Below, piece after piece: positions 1-8,563 of a DNA stretch of 36,729 nt; the stretch's first letter is position 1; the number at the start of each line of letters is the position of its first letter. Below the pieces are notes generated by a model. The model ran no database searches. It was not told the origin of the DNA and saw only the letters and a program-made list of their open reading frames with translations. The stretch is from NCBI RefSeq assembly GCF_015762685.1, contig NZ_PEHF01000051.1, positions 1-36,729 on the forward strand, written 5' to 3'. Source of the DNA: Candidatus Symbiopectobacterium sp. 'North America' (GTDB lineage Bacteria > Pseudomonadota > Gammaproteobacteria > Enterobacterales > Enterobacteriaceae). A program made the translations under genes and the position numbers.

Positions 1-59
1 GGACATAATCAGTATGTCAGAAGATCTCTAAAAGTGAATGGTTCGGTTTACCGGGATAC

Positions 60-1542
60 TTACAGTTACAGCATGGCATCGCGTGTCAGTTGATAGTGTA
101 GCGCGGCACGTCCGGTCACCATGTCATATTGCAATCTTCCTTGCTGATCGAAGGCGGCAACGTTACCGGGGTGACCATTATTTTGAAAATGAGCGTGATA
201 CCCTTTGCTGTCGTGGGTGTAACGTAATCCCAGCGTGCCTTTTAATTTTTCGTTTTCCGTCAGCGCGGTGGTCAGTTCACCAAACAGCGCGTAGCTGTCC
301 GTTTGATAATGGTTGTTGCGCATTCCATTGATCATCGAACTGGCGTTGCTCGGTGCCAACATCGAGGTCGTGGTGTAGTCGTTCATCAGGCGATAGTCGT
401 CGTGCAGGTAATTCATGCCGCCGACCCGCCCCACCAGTGCCTTATCCAGGCTGCTCATCCGCAGTTCCTGATAGAAGCTGCGCTGTTTTTCGTCATAGGT
501 ACTCCAGTCAAGTGCCGGCAAAAATGCTGCGTTGGGCTGGTTAAACCAGGTTCCATAGGTGAGTGCTTCGGAATTGTTAGTCAGGTTGTCGAAATCATAG
601 CGATTGAAGGCGGTAACCAAGGTCACTTGCAGGGTACGCAGCGTGCGATTGGCGGTCAGGGACAGTGCCCCTGTTTCTCGATGTGCCCAGCCTTTGGGGT
701 CCAGCGCTACAATAGGAAAGTTCGGCGTACCTTGCAGCACGAAATTGGACGGTGTCAGGCGATCGCGCCCATAGCTTAGCGCGAGTACCAGTTGGGTGAT
801 GTCATTGGGGGTTGCCAGCAGCGTAGTGCGCATTGCACCGTTCTGCTCCCGCCCCATCCATCCTCCGACCTGATTGCGCACGTCACCGCCCTGATCGGCG
901 TAGGCAGCAGAAAAACTGCCTTTCAGCGTGTCGTCACGCAGCGGGCCAGAAAGCGTCAACTGCCCGAGATTCTGGGAACGCCGATCCAGCGCGCCTTCCG
1001 CACGCAGTGTGTGCTGGGCATCATCGCTCGGTTGACGCGTAATGATATTGATGGCTCCAGCCTGGGCATTGCGCCCAAACACGGTGCCCTGCGGCCCGCG
1101 CAGCACTTCGATACGTTCAACGTCAAGAAAACGCAAATTAGAGCCAAACAGCGGCTGCGGTACACCATCAATGTAGGTGACTACCGAGGTATCATCGTGC
1201 TCGAGGGGCTGCGCCAACGCGCCCACGCCTCTCATGGAGAGATGCGTGGAGCGCCCATCGCCCAGTGCGCTCATGCCTATGTTCGGTACTTCACGGATCA
1301 GCCGGGCAATATCATCGATACGGCGGTCTTCGAGCATTTGTTTGTCAAACACGCTCAAACTGAGCGGCACACGCTGGGGATCTTCTTTGATTTTGTGGGC
1401 AGTGACCCACACAACGCTGTCATCTTCCGACGCCGTAGGGAGTTGCACAGTATCGACTGGCATTGCTGCCACTGCCCCACCAGGCGCACGCGCACAGTGG
1501 GTATATGACTCGCTTGTGACAGGAGTACTTGTTGTTCAGCAT
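60..1542 (-). pseudogene. TonB-dependent siderophore receptor, FyuA-like, broken and incomplete
   Basis: Outer-membrane receptor that would import the ferric form of the siderophore made by the upstream operon. The reading frame from 1472 down to 66 carries a TonB-box-like segment (DSVVWVTA), a plug domain with VERIEVLRGPQGTVFGRNA and INIITRQP, and the first part of the beta barrel, which resembles FyuA. The likely start is the ATG at 1542, because GAGGG lies a few bases upstream and the first residues look like a signal peptide. That start is in another frame, so an indel lies near 1485-1500. At the other end the frame meets TAA at 68-66 and again at 62-60, and barrel similarity is lost. Only about 470 of an expected 650-700 residues are present. 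It is a pseudogene unless the breaks are sequencing errors. The receptor family is clear; the exact ligand is inferred from context. Confidence 0.85.
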
Positions 1543-1569
1543 GTCCATCCCTCAACGCAGCAAAAAAAA

Positions 1570-1588
1570 CGAAATGATAATTATTTTC
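1570..1588 (-). promoter_or_regulatory. Fur-box-like operator in front of the receptor gene
   Basis: This 19-base site matches the Fur consensus GATAATGATAATCATTATC at 14 positions; the core AATGATAAT is exact. It lies about 28-46 bases upstream of the likely receptor start at 1542, where it would overlap a promoter. Fur repression under iron-replete conditions is what is known for receptors of this class. A possible -10 (TATCAT on the minus strand) overlaps it, but I see no convincing -35. Confidence 0.6.
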
Positions 1589-1647
1589 GGTGCGATGAGT
1601 GTAGGGGGGAGGTCCGACGCCACCCCAGCGAACTTAATTATGATAAA

Positions 1648-1676
1648 AGCCAAAACAGCTGTGACAGGAGCCAAAA
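1648..1676. promoter_or_regulatory. Pair of direct repeats, candidate AraC-regulator binding site
   Basis: The octamer AGCCAAAA occurs at 1648-1655 and again at 1669-1676, a spacing of exactly 21 bases, or two helical turns. Similarity extends a few bases further (CAG and TCAG). The pair sits between the regulator stop codon (1679-1677) and the Fur-like site, upstream of the receptor. Two half-sites 21 bp apart are typical of AraC-family activators. Binding by the neighbouring regulator is inference. Confidence 0.4.
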
Positions 1677-2600
1677 TCAGGCGTTGAGCGCATCACGAGG
1701 GCAACGACCAAACTTGCGACGGTAAGCGGTAGAGAAATTGCTGGGGTGCTGATAGCCAACATAATAGGCTGCCTGTTTCACCGTCCATCCTTCTGATTCC
1801 AACCCTTTTCGCGCACGCATCAGTCGCTGCTCGCGCAAGAAAGAAAACACGTATTGTCCCATCACCGCTGTAAATTTGCTTTTAAGCGCACTGATGCTGA
1901 TCCCAGCTTCACGCGCCAAATCGCACAGGCAGTGATTGTTATCCAACTGCGCGAGCAGTTTGTCTCGAACTTTTAAAATGCGCACCGTATCCCGACAGGG
2001 TGCGGTATATGGCATCAAGGACGGAGACTGTTCTACGGCGCGTAGCCCCTGCGCCAACAGATCCAACACGCAGCTATCGCATAGGGTCAACAGGCTGTCG
2101 GCCAACGTCAGGGTATGATGCGGAACCATAAAACTGTAAATACCTTCATGCTGTAGCAAGCGTTCAATCTGCTGTGCCAATTCGCCATCGACAATACGCC
2201 GTGGAGCCGCCTGAATAACCAGACTACGGCTATGATGACCGCGCGGATTGCGGCACCAAAGTCGAAGCGGGCTACGAGTGGCAATCACTTTGGCCACGCC
2301 AAGTTCCATCACCAGCATGCGACCATCATCCAGATAATAATTTGGCGTGTCCCCGTGCAGAGTCAACAGGATGGTCAGGCACTGTTTAAGCGTGGCACTG
2401 CGATAATCTTCCTCGCGGGTAGTGATGTCGTTAAGGCAAAGATCGATCTCATACGGCAACGTCACGGCCCGCAGCGTGCCCTCTAACGTGACTTCATGGG
2501 TCGGGCTTTTTTCTGCCGCGACCATTTCACATTCGTAGTCCCAATGACGTGCCAAATCGCTTAATTGTTTTAGCGATGAGAGGTGTTGTACTGATGACAT
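1677..2600 (-). CDS. AraC-family transcriptional regulator, PchR/YbtA-like
   Basis: Predicted 307-residue activator that would sense the ferric siderophore and switch on receptor and biosynthesis genes, as PchR and YbtA do. The C-terminal ~100 residues form a double helix-turn-helix: the first helix pair is around LAREAGISISALKSKF, and the second contains VKQAAYYVGYQHPSNFSTAYRRKFG, the family signature. The N-terminal two thirds is an effector domain without a close match that I recognise. I chose ATG 2600 rather than upstream codons because GGAGGAAGGG precedes it at good spacing and the upstream part of the frame overlaps the salicylate synthase. It follows that gene by 34 bases, so it is probably cotranscribed. 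The frame is uninterrupted, unlike most of its neighbours. Confidence 0.88.
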   Translation of the reverse strand: MSSVQHLSSLKQLSDLARHWDYECEMVAAEKSPTHEVTLEGTLRAVTLPYEIDLCLNDITTREEDYRSATLKQCLTILLTLHGDTPNYYLDDGRMLVMELGVAKVIATRSPLRLWCRNPRGHHSRSLVIQAAPRRIVDGELAQQIERLLQHEGIYSFMVPHHTLTLADSLLTLCDSCVLDLLAQGLRAVEQSPSLMPYTAPCRDTVRILKVRDKLLAQLDNNHCLCDLAREAGISISALKSKFTAVMGQYVFSFLREQRLMRARKGLESEGWTVKQAAYYVGYQHPSNFSTAYRRKFGRCPRDALNA

Positions 2601-2634
2601 GTAACCCTTCCTCCAGTCCCTCGATGTTGCATCC

Positions 2635-3981
2635 TTACCGAGTTTTTTGCTGGAAGACCAGATAAGGCGCAATACTGTCCAACTTTTCCTGCGTTTCAGT
2701 GAATTCACGTATAGGTGATGACTGCGCAATCATCCCAGCCCCGGCCTGTAACCAGCGCTGATGGCTATCCTGAAACGCAGAGCGCAGCACCAGTGCCGCT
2801 TCGAAATGCGTTTTGCCGTCTAATCAGAGTATGGCACCGGAGTAGAGTTCACGCGGGGACGATTCAAGTCGGGCAATTGCCGACAGCGCGGCGCGCTTCG
2901 GCACGCCCGTGGCGGTTATCGCGGGAAACAGGGCATCAAAAGCGTCCCACGCATCCTTCCCGAAGCCCAATTCACCGCTAACGCGCGATCCAAGGTGTTG
3001 CAAGTTGCCGCGTTGACGTACCGACATCAAATCATTGATAACTACACTCTCCGGCTGGCATAGCCCTTGCATTTCCTCTACCGCCGCTCTGACTGACATT
3101 ACGTGCTCAACAATCTCTTTGTCGTCGCTTAAGGAATGGTTCAGCAATGCGTTTGACGGGGCGGCATCCTGATGCTTTACGCAGGTGCTCGCCAACGTGT
3201 CGGTACTCACCTTGTCCTGCTCGACGGACATCACCAGCTCAGGACAAAAACCGACGGCTTCCCGCTCTCCCTGCCGCAACAAAAACGTGCGTACCGGCGT
3301 GTTGGCCTGGCGTCCACGCAGCAGCGTTGCTGCCATATCCACCGATTGTTTCAGGGGCATGGCTCGCGCCAGGATAACCTTGCTGTAGTGAGCATCGTTA
3401 ATTTCTTCAATCGCCTGCCATACACGTTGGCAGTAATCTCCCTGATCGCAGGCGAGTTCGGCAACGTGCGCCAGTCGGGCATCTCCTCCTCGACGTTTCG
3501 CCACGGCAACGGCACTCAATATCCAATCAGACAACTGCCGACAACGCAGTGCATCCTCCGCTAACACGGTGACACCGTTATCGCAAAAAATCAGCTCCTC
3601 ACGCGGAACAATCAGGTTCAACACCGGCCAGCGCCCCGGTTTGTATGCGTGTTCCTGAACACAAAGCGCATAGTGAAACCCCGCTTCGCCATAGATGCGC
3701 AGATTTTCACCACCATGTGCCGCTTGAAAGCGACGGGCATACTCCGCAGGCGATCCCTTGACGCGTGTGGTATTGATGCCGTTATCGGTGATGGTGGTCG
3801 CCTGCTCGCCAGCGGCATCGACGGTTAACGATGCTCGTTGCCCTAACGCGAGATACCAGCAGGATTGACGCCCGTAGACATAATGATCTTCCCCTTTCAA
3901 CTGGTTGAGCAGTTCCGCGATAACTGGCAGCGTTTGAGCCTCAGGCAAAATCAGATGCTGTCTACTGTGATATCCCATCAT
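2635..3981 (-). pseudogene. Salicylate synthase (Irp9/YbtS-like, chorismate-utilising), nonsense-mutated
   Basis: MST-family enzyme converting chorismate through isochorismate to salicylate, the aryl cap of the siderophore. Recognisable elements are SKVILARAMPL, GFCPELVMSVE, DKEIVEHV, the ALFPAITATGVPK segment and LYSGAIL. Full length would be 448 residues, close to Irp9 (about 434). A TGA at 2826-2824 interrupts the frame after LYSGAIL. Beyond it the same frame continues with family-typical sequence (ALVLRSAFQDS, QAGAGMIAQSSP, ETQEKLDSI) to TAA at 2637-2635, so about 62 C-terminal residues including a substrate-binding part are cut off. The usual LAGTR-type motif reads LASTC here, suggesting additional missense damage. 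The ATG at 3981 overlaps the ligase stop (ATGA), which implies translational coupling. Confidence 0.88.
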
Positions 3982-5648
3982 GGTTGTTCCTTTACCTTTA
4001 CCTGTTCCCTTACACGACCGAGAATGCGCGCCGTTAGTGCTTGTTTATTGATTTTTCCCATTGGAGTAAGCGGCAATGCTTTTACCACGCTCAGCGCGTC
4101 TGGCCATCGGGATGTGGGCACGCCCTGTTGTTCCAAAAAAGCACACAAATCCGCCAACAACAGTGACCGTTTGGCGACTACCACCGCATGTACCGTCTCA
4201 TCCAAGCCGGCCACAACGGCCACGTCACGCACATCAGGATGCATACGCAATGCATCCTCTATGTTCCCCGCCCCCACAGACTCACCGTGGCGGTTTATGG
4301 TTTCCTTGATGCGCCCTTCGACGCAAAGATTGCCATCCGGTAAACGTCGGACCCGATCGCCGCTACGGTAAAAACCCTCAGACGTGAACGACTGCGCACC
4401 TGAGGGACCAGCGCGGAAATACCCTCGAATCGTATAGGGTCCGCGCACCCATAGCTCACCCGCATTACCGGGAGAAACGGCAATCCCGGCGGGGTCCACA
4501 ATGCGAATATCGTCATCCTCACACAAGGGTCGCCCCTGCGTGGTAAGGATAGTGTGTGGCGTATCGTCCAGCCTGGTGGCGGTGATCAGCCCTTCTGCCA
4601 TGCCAAACACTTGTTGTAATTGGCATCCGAAACGATTCAGCATCGCGCCAGCCCGAATGGAATCCAGTTTGGCACCACCCACCTGAATCAGACGCAGCGA
4701 CTGCAAATCAGTAAGTTCACTGTCCAGCGCTTCCAGCCAACATTGGCTTAATGACGGTACCAATGCGGTGAGTGTGACACCAAAACGGGCAATTGCTGCG
4801 AAAGCATCTTCCGGTGCCGGCGTCGCAGGAACCACCACGCAACCACCGCGCGACCACACTCCTAACGCGCCGGGACATGCCAGCGAAAAATTGTGCGCCA
4901 TCGGCAAAGCCGCCAAATAGCGATCCTGCTCGCTCAACGCGCACAGTTCGGCACAGCGCTGAAAGTTATAACTATAATCGGCGTGGGTGCGCGGGATCAG
5001 TTTCGGTATGCCGGTTGTTCCGCCTGACAGCAACAGCAGCGCAATATTGCCCGCCTCATCCCCAGACGGTGGTACAGCGATCATCGTCTCCTGGCAAAAA
5101 CAAAAGCGATCCGTTTTGCCACTGAAGAGTGTACGGCACCCGTATTCAGCCAGTTGTGTAGTCAACGCATCGTTTTCGCTCTGGCAGAGACGAGCGCTGC
5201 CCAGGTAACGTTGAGCACAAGCCTGCACCGCCACCTGAATTACCGTTTTGGTACACAGTGTCGGCACGACCAATATCGGTACAGCACCAATCAGCAATAA
5301 AGCAAACAGGGCAACAGCGAAATCAGCGCCATTCGGCAACTGCACCAACACCGTGTCACCGGGAGAGATCCCATGTTGACTGAGCATGGTGGCAAAACGC
5401 CTGCTCTGACCAATCAGTTTCCAATAGGGCCAGGCGTGCCCTTCAGCGATCAAGGCAATGTGTTCGCTGTAGGCCTGTTGCCAACGGATAATATGGGTGG
5501 ATAGCGTATCCACTTGCCAGTAGCCCACATTCTGATAGTGCTAGGCGACATCCAGCGGCCAGGCAAGCGGTGGCGGCAATCGACGAGCATCGGTATCGTG
5601 CAAATGGGTATCGGTTAGATAAGCATCCTGCGCATCATTATTATGCAT
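3978..5648 (-). pseudogene. Salicyl-AMP ligase (YbtE/PchD-like) with an early in-frame TAG
   Basis: Stand-alone adenylating enzyme that would activate salicylate and load it on the aryl carrier domain of the synthetase. Motifs seen are the ATP-binding loop LLSGGTTGIPK, GMAEGLI, YRSGDRVRRLPDG, GRIKETINRHGE and the catalytic lysine in PLTPMGKINK. Uninterrupted coding begins at GTG 5528 (516 residues). The same frame extends upstream to ATG 5648, inside the end of the methyltransferase gene, and includes WPLDVA-stop-HYQNVGYWQ, which matches the RWPEEFA..Y...GYW start of EntE/YbtE-type ligases. The original protein was therefore about 556 residues, broken by TAG at 5543-5541 (probably from CAG). 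Restart at GTG 5528 could still give a nearly complete enzyme, so residual activity cannot be excluded. Confidence 0.87.
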
Positions 5649-6345
5649 AAAGCACCCCGGCCTGAGCGGTGAGACGTTCTGCGCGCAACCCCGCTTCCTG
5701 CGCAAGTTCCGCCAGACTAAATGTGTGCCAGACGCTCTGATTACGGATCACCTGCGCCGAGCATGGCCTACCGCGCACCGTCCAGCAGGACGTCAGCAGC
5801 ATAGTATCGTCTGGCCACGGTTCGCCTTGCAATGATGCGATGTAATGCTGTTTACCTACCGTTTCACAAGCGAGCGGAAAGGCGGGCAGCACGATCGGTT
5901 TTTCCAGCAGCAGTAGTTCAACAAAAATCAGTGCGCCAGCCGACAGGAGCGGTAACAGTAGCTGCCATAACTGCTGGCGCTTTTCCCGGCACAGATGCCC
6001 CAATACGCCATAAGCCACCACTGCGCCCAGTTTTTCCGGCAGGTGCAGTTGATCCACGGGTTCAGCGACCACGGTCACGCGCTGACGCAACTGCGGATCG
6101 TTGATAACGCGATGCATCAGCACCGTGCGCATGGTCGGCGCCCGCTCCACGGCCATAATGTCACACTGTGGCACGCTATCGGCAGTAGCCGCGACCGTGC
6201 GCCCAGTTCCCGCCCCGAGATCCAGGAGCGGTTCGCCATTTAATTCGGTGGCCGCAAGACTTTCCCGCAACACGGTATCGCCTTCAGAATGTGCTCTGGC
6301 CACCAGGTCATAATATTCCGCTACGGGTGAGTAGAAATCGTCCAT
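5641..6345 (-). CDS. Stand-alone SAM-dependent methyltransferase
   Basis: Class I methyltransferase of 234 residues with motif I LLDLGAGTGR near residue 40, a following acidic motif (CDIMAVERA) and a GALIFVELLLL strand. No membrane segment or signal peptide is seen. Its stop lies eight bases inside the beginning of the ligase gene, and its ATG follows the thioesterase stop by three bases, so it belongs to the siderophore operon. It is separate from the methyltransferase domain embedded in the second synthetase, so it may modify another position (a ring carbon, an oxygen or the carboxylate). The substrate cannot be told from sequence. The frame is intact. I do not recognise a close named homologue in the yersiniabactin or pyochelin operons. 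Confidence 0.8.
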   Translation of the reverse strand: MDDFYSPVAEYYDLVARAHSEGDTVLRESLAATELNGEPLLDLGAGTGRTVAATADSVPQCDIMAVERAPTMRTVLMHRVINDPQLRQRVTVVAEPVDQLHLPEKLGAVVAYGVLGHLCREKRQQLWQLLLPLLSAGALIFVELLLLEKPIVLPAFPLACETVGKQHYIASLQGEPWPDDTMLLTSCWTVRGRPCSAQVIRNQSVWHTFSLAELAQEAGLRAERLTAQAGVLYA

Positions 6346-6348
6346 CGT

Positions 6349-7109
6349 TTATCCTTTTGTACAGGGAGTGAGCGAGGAGAGAAACGCCTGCTGCACGGTG
6401 TCGACCACCGCATCGCGTTGCTGATTGATAAAGAAATGGTCACCGGGGAAAATATGCACCTGACACGATGCTGAAGTGTAATCGGCCCAGGCGCAGGCTT
6501 GATCGGCAGGAAGATCGGGATCGTCCCGTCCGGCAAGTACATCAATCGGGCAGCCAATCACAGGCGTGTTATAAGGCCGATAATTTTCGATCAAGCGATA
6601 GTCACTGCGGATAATAGGCACCAGCAGCGCCGCCAATTCCGGCGATTCCACCAGCGCATTGTTGCGCGGATTCAAACGACGCAGTTCGGCCAGAATATCG
6701 CTGTTACTGCTGCGATGGACCGCGCTGTCGCGCGGGTGATAACGGGGCGGTTGCCGGCCTGATATAAACAGGTGTCGCGGCGGCATGCCCTGCGCTTCCA
6801 ACTGGACCGCCAACTCATGCGCAATCGCACCACCCATACTGTGTCCCAGCAATGCGTAGGGCCGGGTCGCAATATCGCGTTACAACTCGCTCATCAGCGT
6901 GGCCAACAAGCGTGACATGTCATCGATAGTCTCTTCGGTGAAACGATCTTCTCGCCCTGGATATTGCACGGCGGCCACGGCGATCTGCGTATCAAACAAC
7001 TTTGCCCAAGCGCGGAATGCGCTGGCTCCGCCCCCGGCATAGGGTAGACAAACCAGCAGAGGTTGCGACACCGAGGGCGGAGAAAAAAACGTAAGAAATG
7101 GCGGGTCAT
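6349..7109 (-). pseudogene. Type II (editing) thioesterase, YbtT/PchC-like, two breaks
   Basis: Alpha/beta hydrolase that would remove wrongly loaded groups from carrier domains. The N-terminal part shows LLVCLPYAGGGASAFRAW and VQYPGREDR; the catalytic GHSMGG motif follows and GDHFFI carries the terminal histidine. Two defects are visible. A TAA at 6882-6880 interrupts SEL-stop-RDIATRPYALLGHSMGG, where CAA is the likely ancestor. The best start, ATG 7109 with AGGAG at ideal spacing, is out of frame with the body, and one base missing from the T7 run at 7083-7089 would explain this. A GTG at 7071 is in frame with the body but has no ribosome binding site. The ATG overlaps the TGA of the reductase remnant. 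Confidence 0.85.
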
Positions 7110-7466
7110 TCGGTCTCCTGTTGGCACAGTTGCTGACACAGCGCCACCTCTGGTGGCGTAGCCAGGATGCAGTGGATGTTCCTGCAAAGCGTGGATCCCA
7201 CGGCGCAGCAGCGCACACGCGATCTCCGCACCACTGCCGCCGGACACCCCTGCGCGCACCACCACGCAAGCCAGCGTCACCGTATCCGGCAGCGCATCCA
7301 CCGAGTGATAATGCGCGATACCCATCTCGCACGCACAGCGTGCGGAAGTTTCAGAGCCGCGCGACAGGATCCCGACCAGTTCTATGTCCGGGTGTATCGC
7401 CAATGCGCGAAGATAAAAACGGCCAAATGCGGTGCCGCACACGACGGCCTTCATTTTTCTGGTCAT
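7106..7466 (-). pseudogene. Thiazolinyl imine reductase remnant, PchG/YbtU/Irp3-like
   Basis: The first ~105 residues match the NADPH-binding half of the Gfo/Idh/MocA-type reductase that reduces one thiazoline to a thiazolidine on the synthetase: VVCGTAFGRFYLRAL, CVVVRAGVSGGSGAEIA and the strongly typical LQEHPLHP. The family is about 350-365 residues, but here the frame is lost right after LQEHPLHP. A short stretch in another frame (ATPPEVALCQQLCQQE) ends in TGA at 7108-7106, overlapping the next ATG. That junction keeps the ATGA style of the other gene boundaries, so an internal deletion of roughly 240 codons that kept the original 3' end is likely. Truncation of the 3' end is the alternative. 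The catalytic domain is absent, so the enzyme cannot work. Confidence 0.8.
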
Positions 7467-8563
7467 AGTTTTCCCTCTTCGAGGCGTTCATCAGGCAGGT
7501 ATTGGCGAATCTGTGTGCCAGGATGCAGACGGACAACGTCGTTAAAAGTTTGAGTCGCCATCAGGACGTCATCCGCGAAATGCACGCCGGGGGCAATATC
7601 ACCGCGCAATAACACGTTCAGCGTGCTCACCGTAACGGCGGCGGTTAACGCCGCGCGGCGGCGCGGTGTGTGGTGGGGGATAAGATCGAACACCAGTCGG
7701 TAATACGGCGAGTGCCCCAGCAGATCGAGCTCGCTGACCTGTTCAACCAGTGCCACTGCCTGCGCCAGGCGTTCAGCACTGTTGACCCAACCGCGTAAAC
7801 CGGTCAGCGTCTCACGCAAGAAGCTGCCGCTAAACACGTTATACCAGCGCAACTCGCGCAATTGATAACGTAAAGCCAAACGCTCAGCATCGCTACTGAG
7901 AAACGGAAGCAGCGTTACTTCACCGGGGAAATGGGCCAAATCATGGCGCAATTCTGTCGGTAGCCGGCGTAAATGCGGCTCCCCCTTGACCCAGAAAGCG
8001 CTCGCTTCGCCATACCAGTAGCTACTGGCCGCCATCGTACCGTACTGATCGTTGACCGACAGCACCAGATCACCCGCTGCCGCACCGCGTACGCTTTCAC
8101 GCCCGCCGCTGTAGACAGTAATGGCATCATCAGGTAGCGCGCCCAGCCAATCAGGCATCAAATTGGCCAATCCCGGCAACATGCCAGCCGAGAGCACTGC
8201 GGTCCATCCCCGTGCGCTGGTCCGTGTTTGTTGCAGCAAATGCCATACCGGTGCATCGCCGGATACATCGATATAATGAGCACCAGCCCGTGCGGCACTG
8301 CGCGCAACCCGATCAAGCACCAGGTAGGACGGCCCCGCACAGTTCACCACCAGTGCGCACCCCTGACTAAAGGCATCCAGTTCCTCTTGCTGATAGAGAT
8401 CGACCATCTGAGCCTGCGCGTTGACCCGCTGTGCCAGCGCTTGCAGAGCCTCAGGCTGCCTGGCTCCGAGGCGTAATGTGTACCCTGCCGCGCCTAGCCA
8501 GTGGGTAACTTCTCGTCCGATGCTGCCTGTCGCCCCCAGAATCGCGATGCAAAACCGCTTCAC
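7463..8563 (-). CDS. Saccharopine dehydrogenase-like NAD(P)-dependent oxidoreductase
   Basis: Intact 366-residue protein with an N-terminal Rossmann fold (AILGATGSIGREV, residues 7-19), VVNCAGPSY and HYIDVSGD, the pattern of saccharopine-dehydrogenase-like NAD(P)-binding proteins. It starts with GTG overlapping the stop of the synthetase thioesterase (GTGA) and ends overlapping the ATG of the PchG-like remnant, so it was a full member of the operon. A reductase role on a thiazoline ring is plausible. I recall that the enantio-pyochelin clusters of some pseudomonads use a reductase, PchK, unrelated to PchG, but I cannot verify homology here. Lysine metabolism is unlikely in this context. The function is inferred from family and position only. 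Confidence 0.75.
   Translation of the reverse strand: MKRFCIAILGATGSIGREVTHWLGAAGYTLRLGARQPEALQALAQRVNAQAQMVDLYQQEELDAFSQGCALVVNCAGPSYLVLDRVARSAARAGAHYIDVSGDAPVWHLLQQTRTSARGWTAVLSAGMLPGLANLMPDWLGALPDDAITVYSGGRESVRGAAAGDLVLSVNDQYGTMAASSYWYGEASAFWVKGEPHLRRLPTELRHDLAHFPGEVTLLPFLSSDAERLALRYQLRELRWYNVFSGSFLRETLTGLRGWVNSAERLAQAVALVEQVSELDLLGHSPYYRLVFDLIPHHTPRRRAALTAAVTVSTLNVLLRGDIAPGVHFADDVLMATQTFNDVVRLHPGTQIRQYLPDERLEEGKL

Noticed and set aside
792..1508. 238-codon plus-strand frame opposite the receptor gene
   Set aside because: Antisense shadow of a recognisable TonB receptor; no domain, ribosome binding site or start context of its own.
1600..1625. Rho-independent terminator after the AraC gene
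   Set aside because: The GGGGTGG/CCTCCCC stem has a mismatch and no T run follows it on the transcribed strand.
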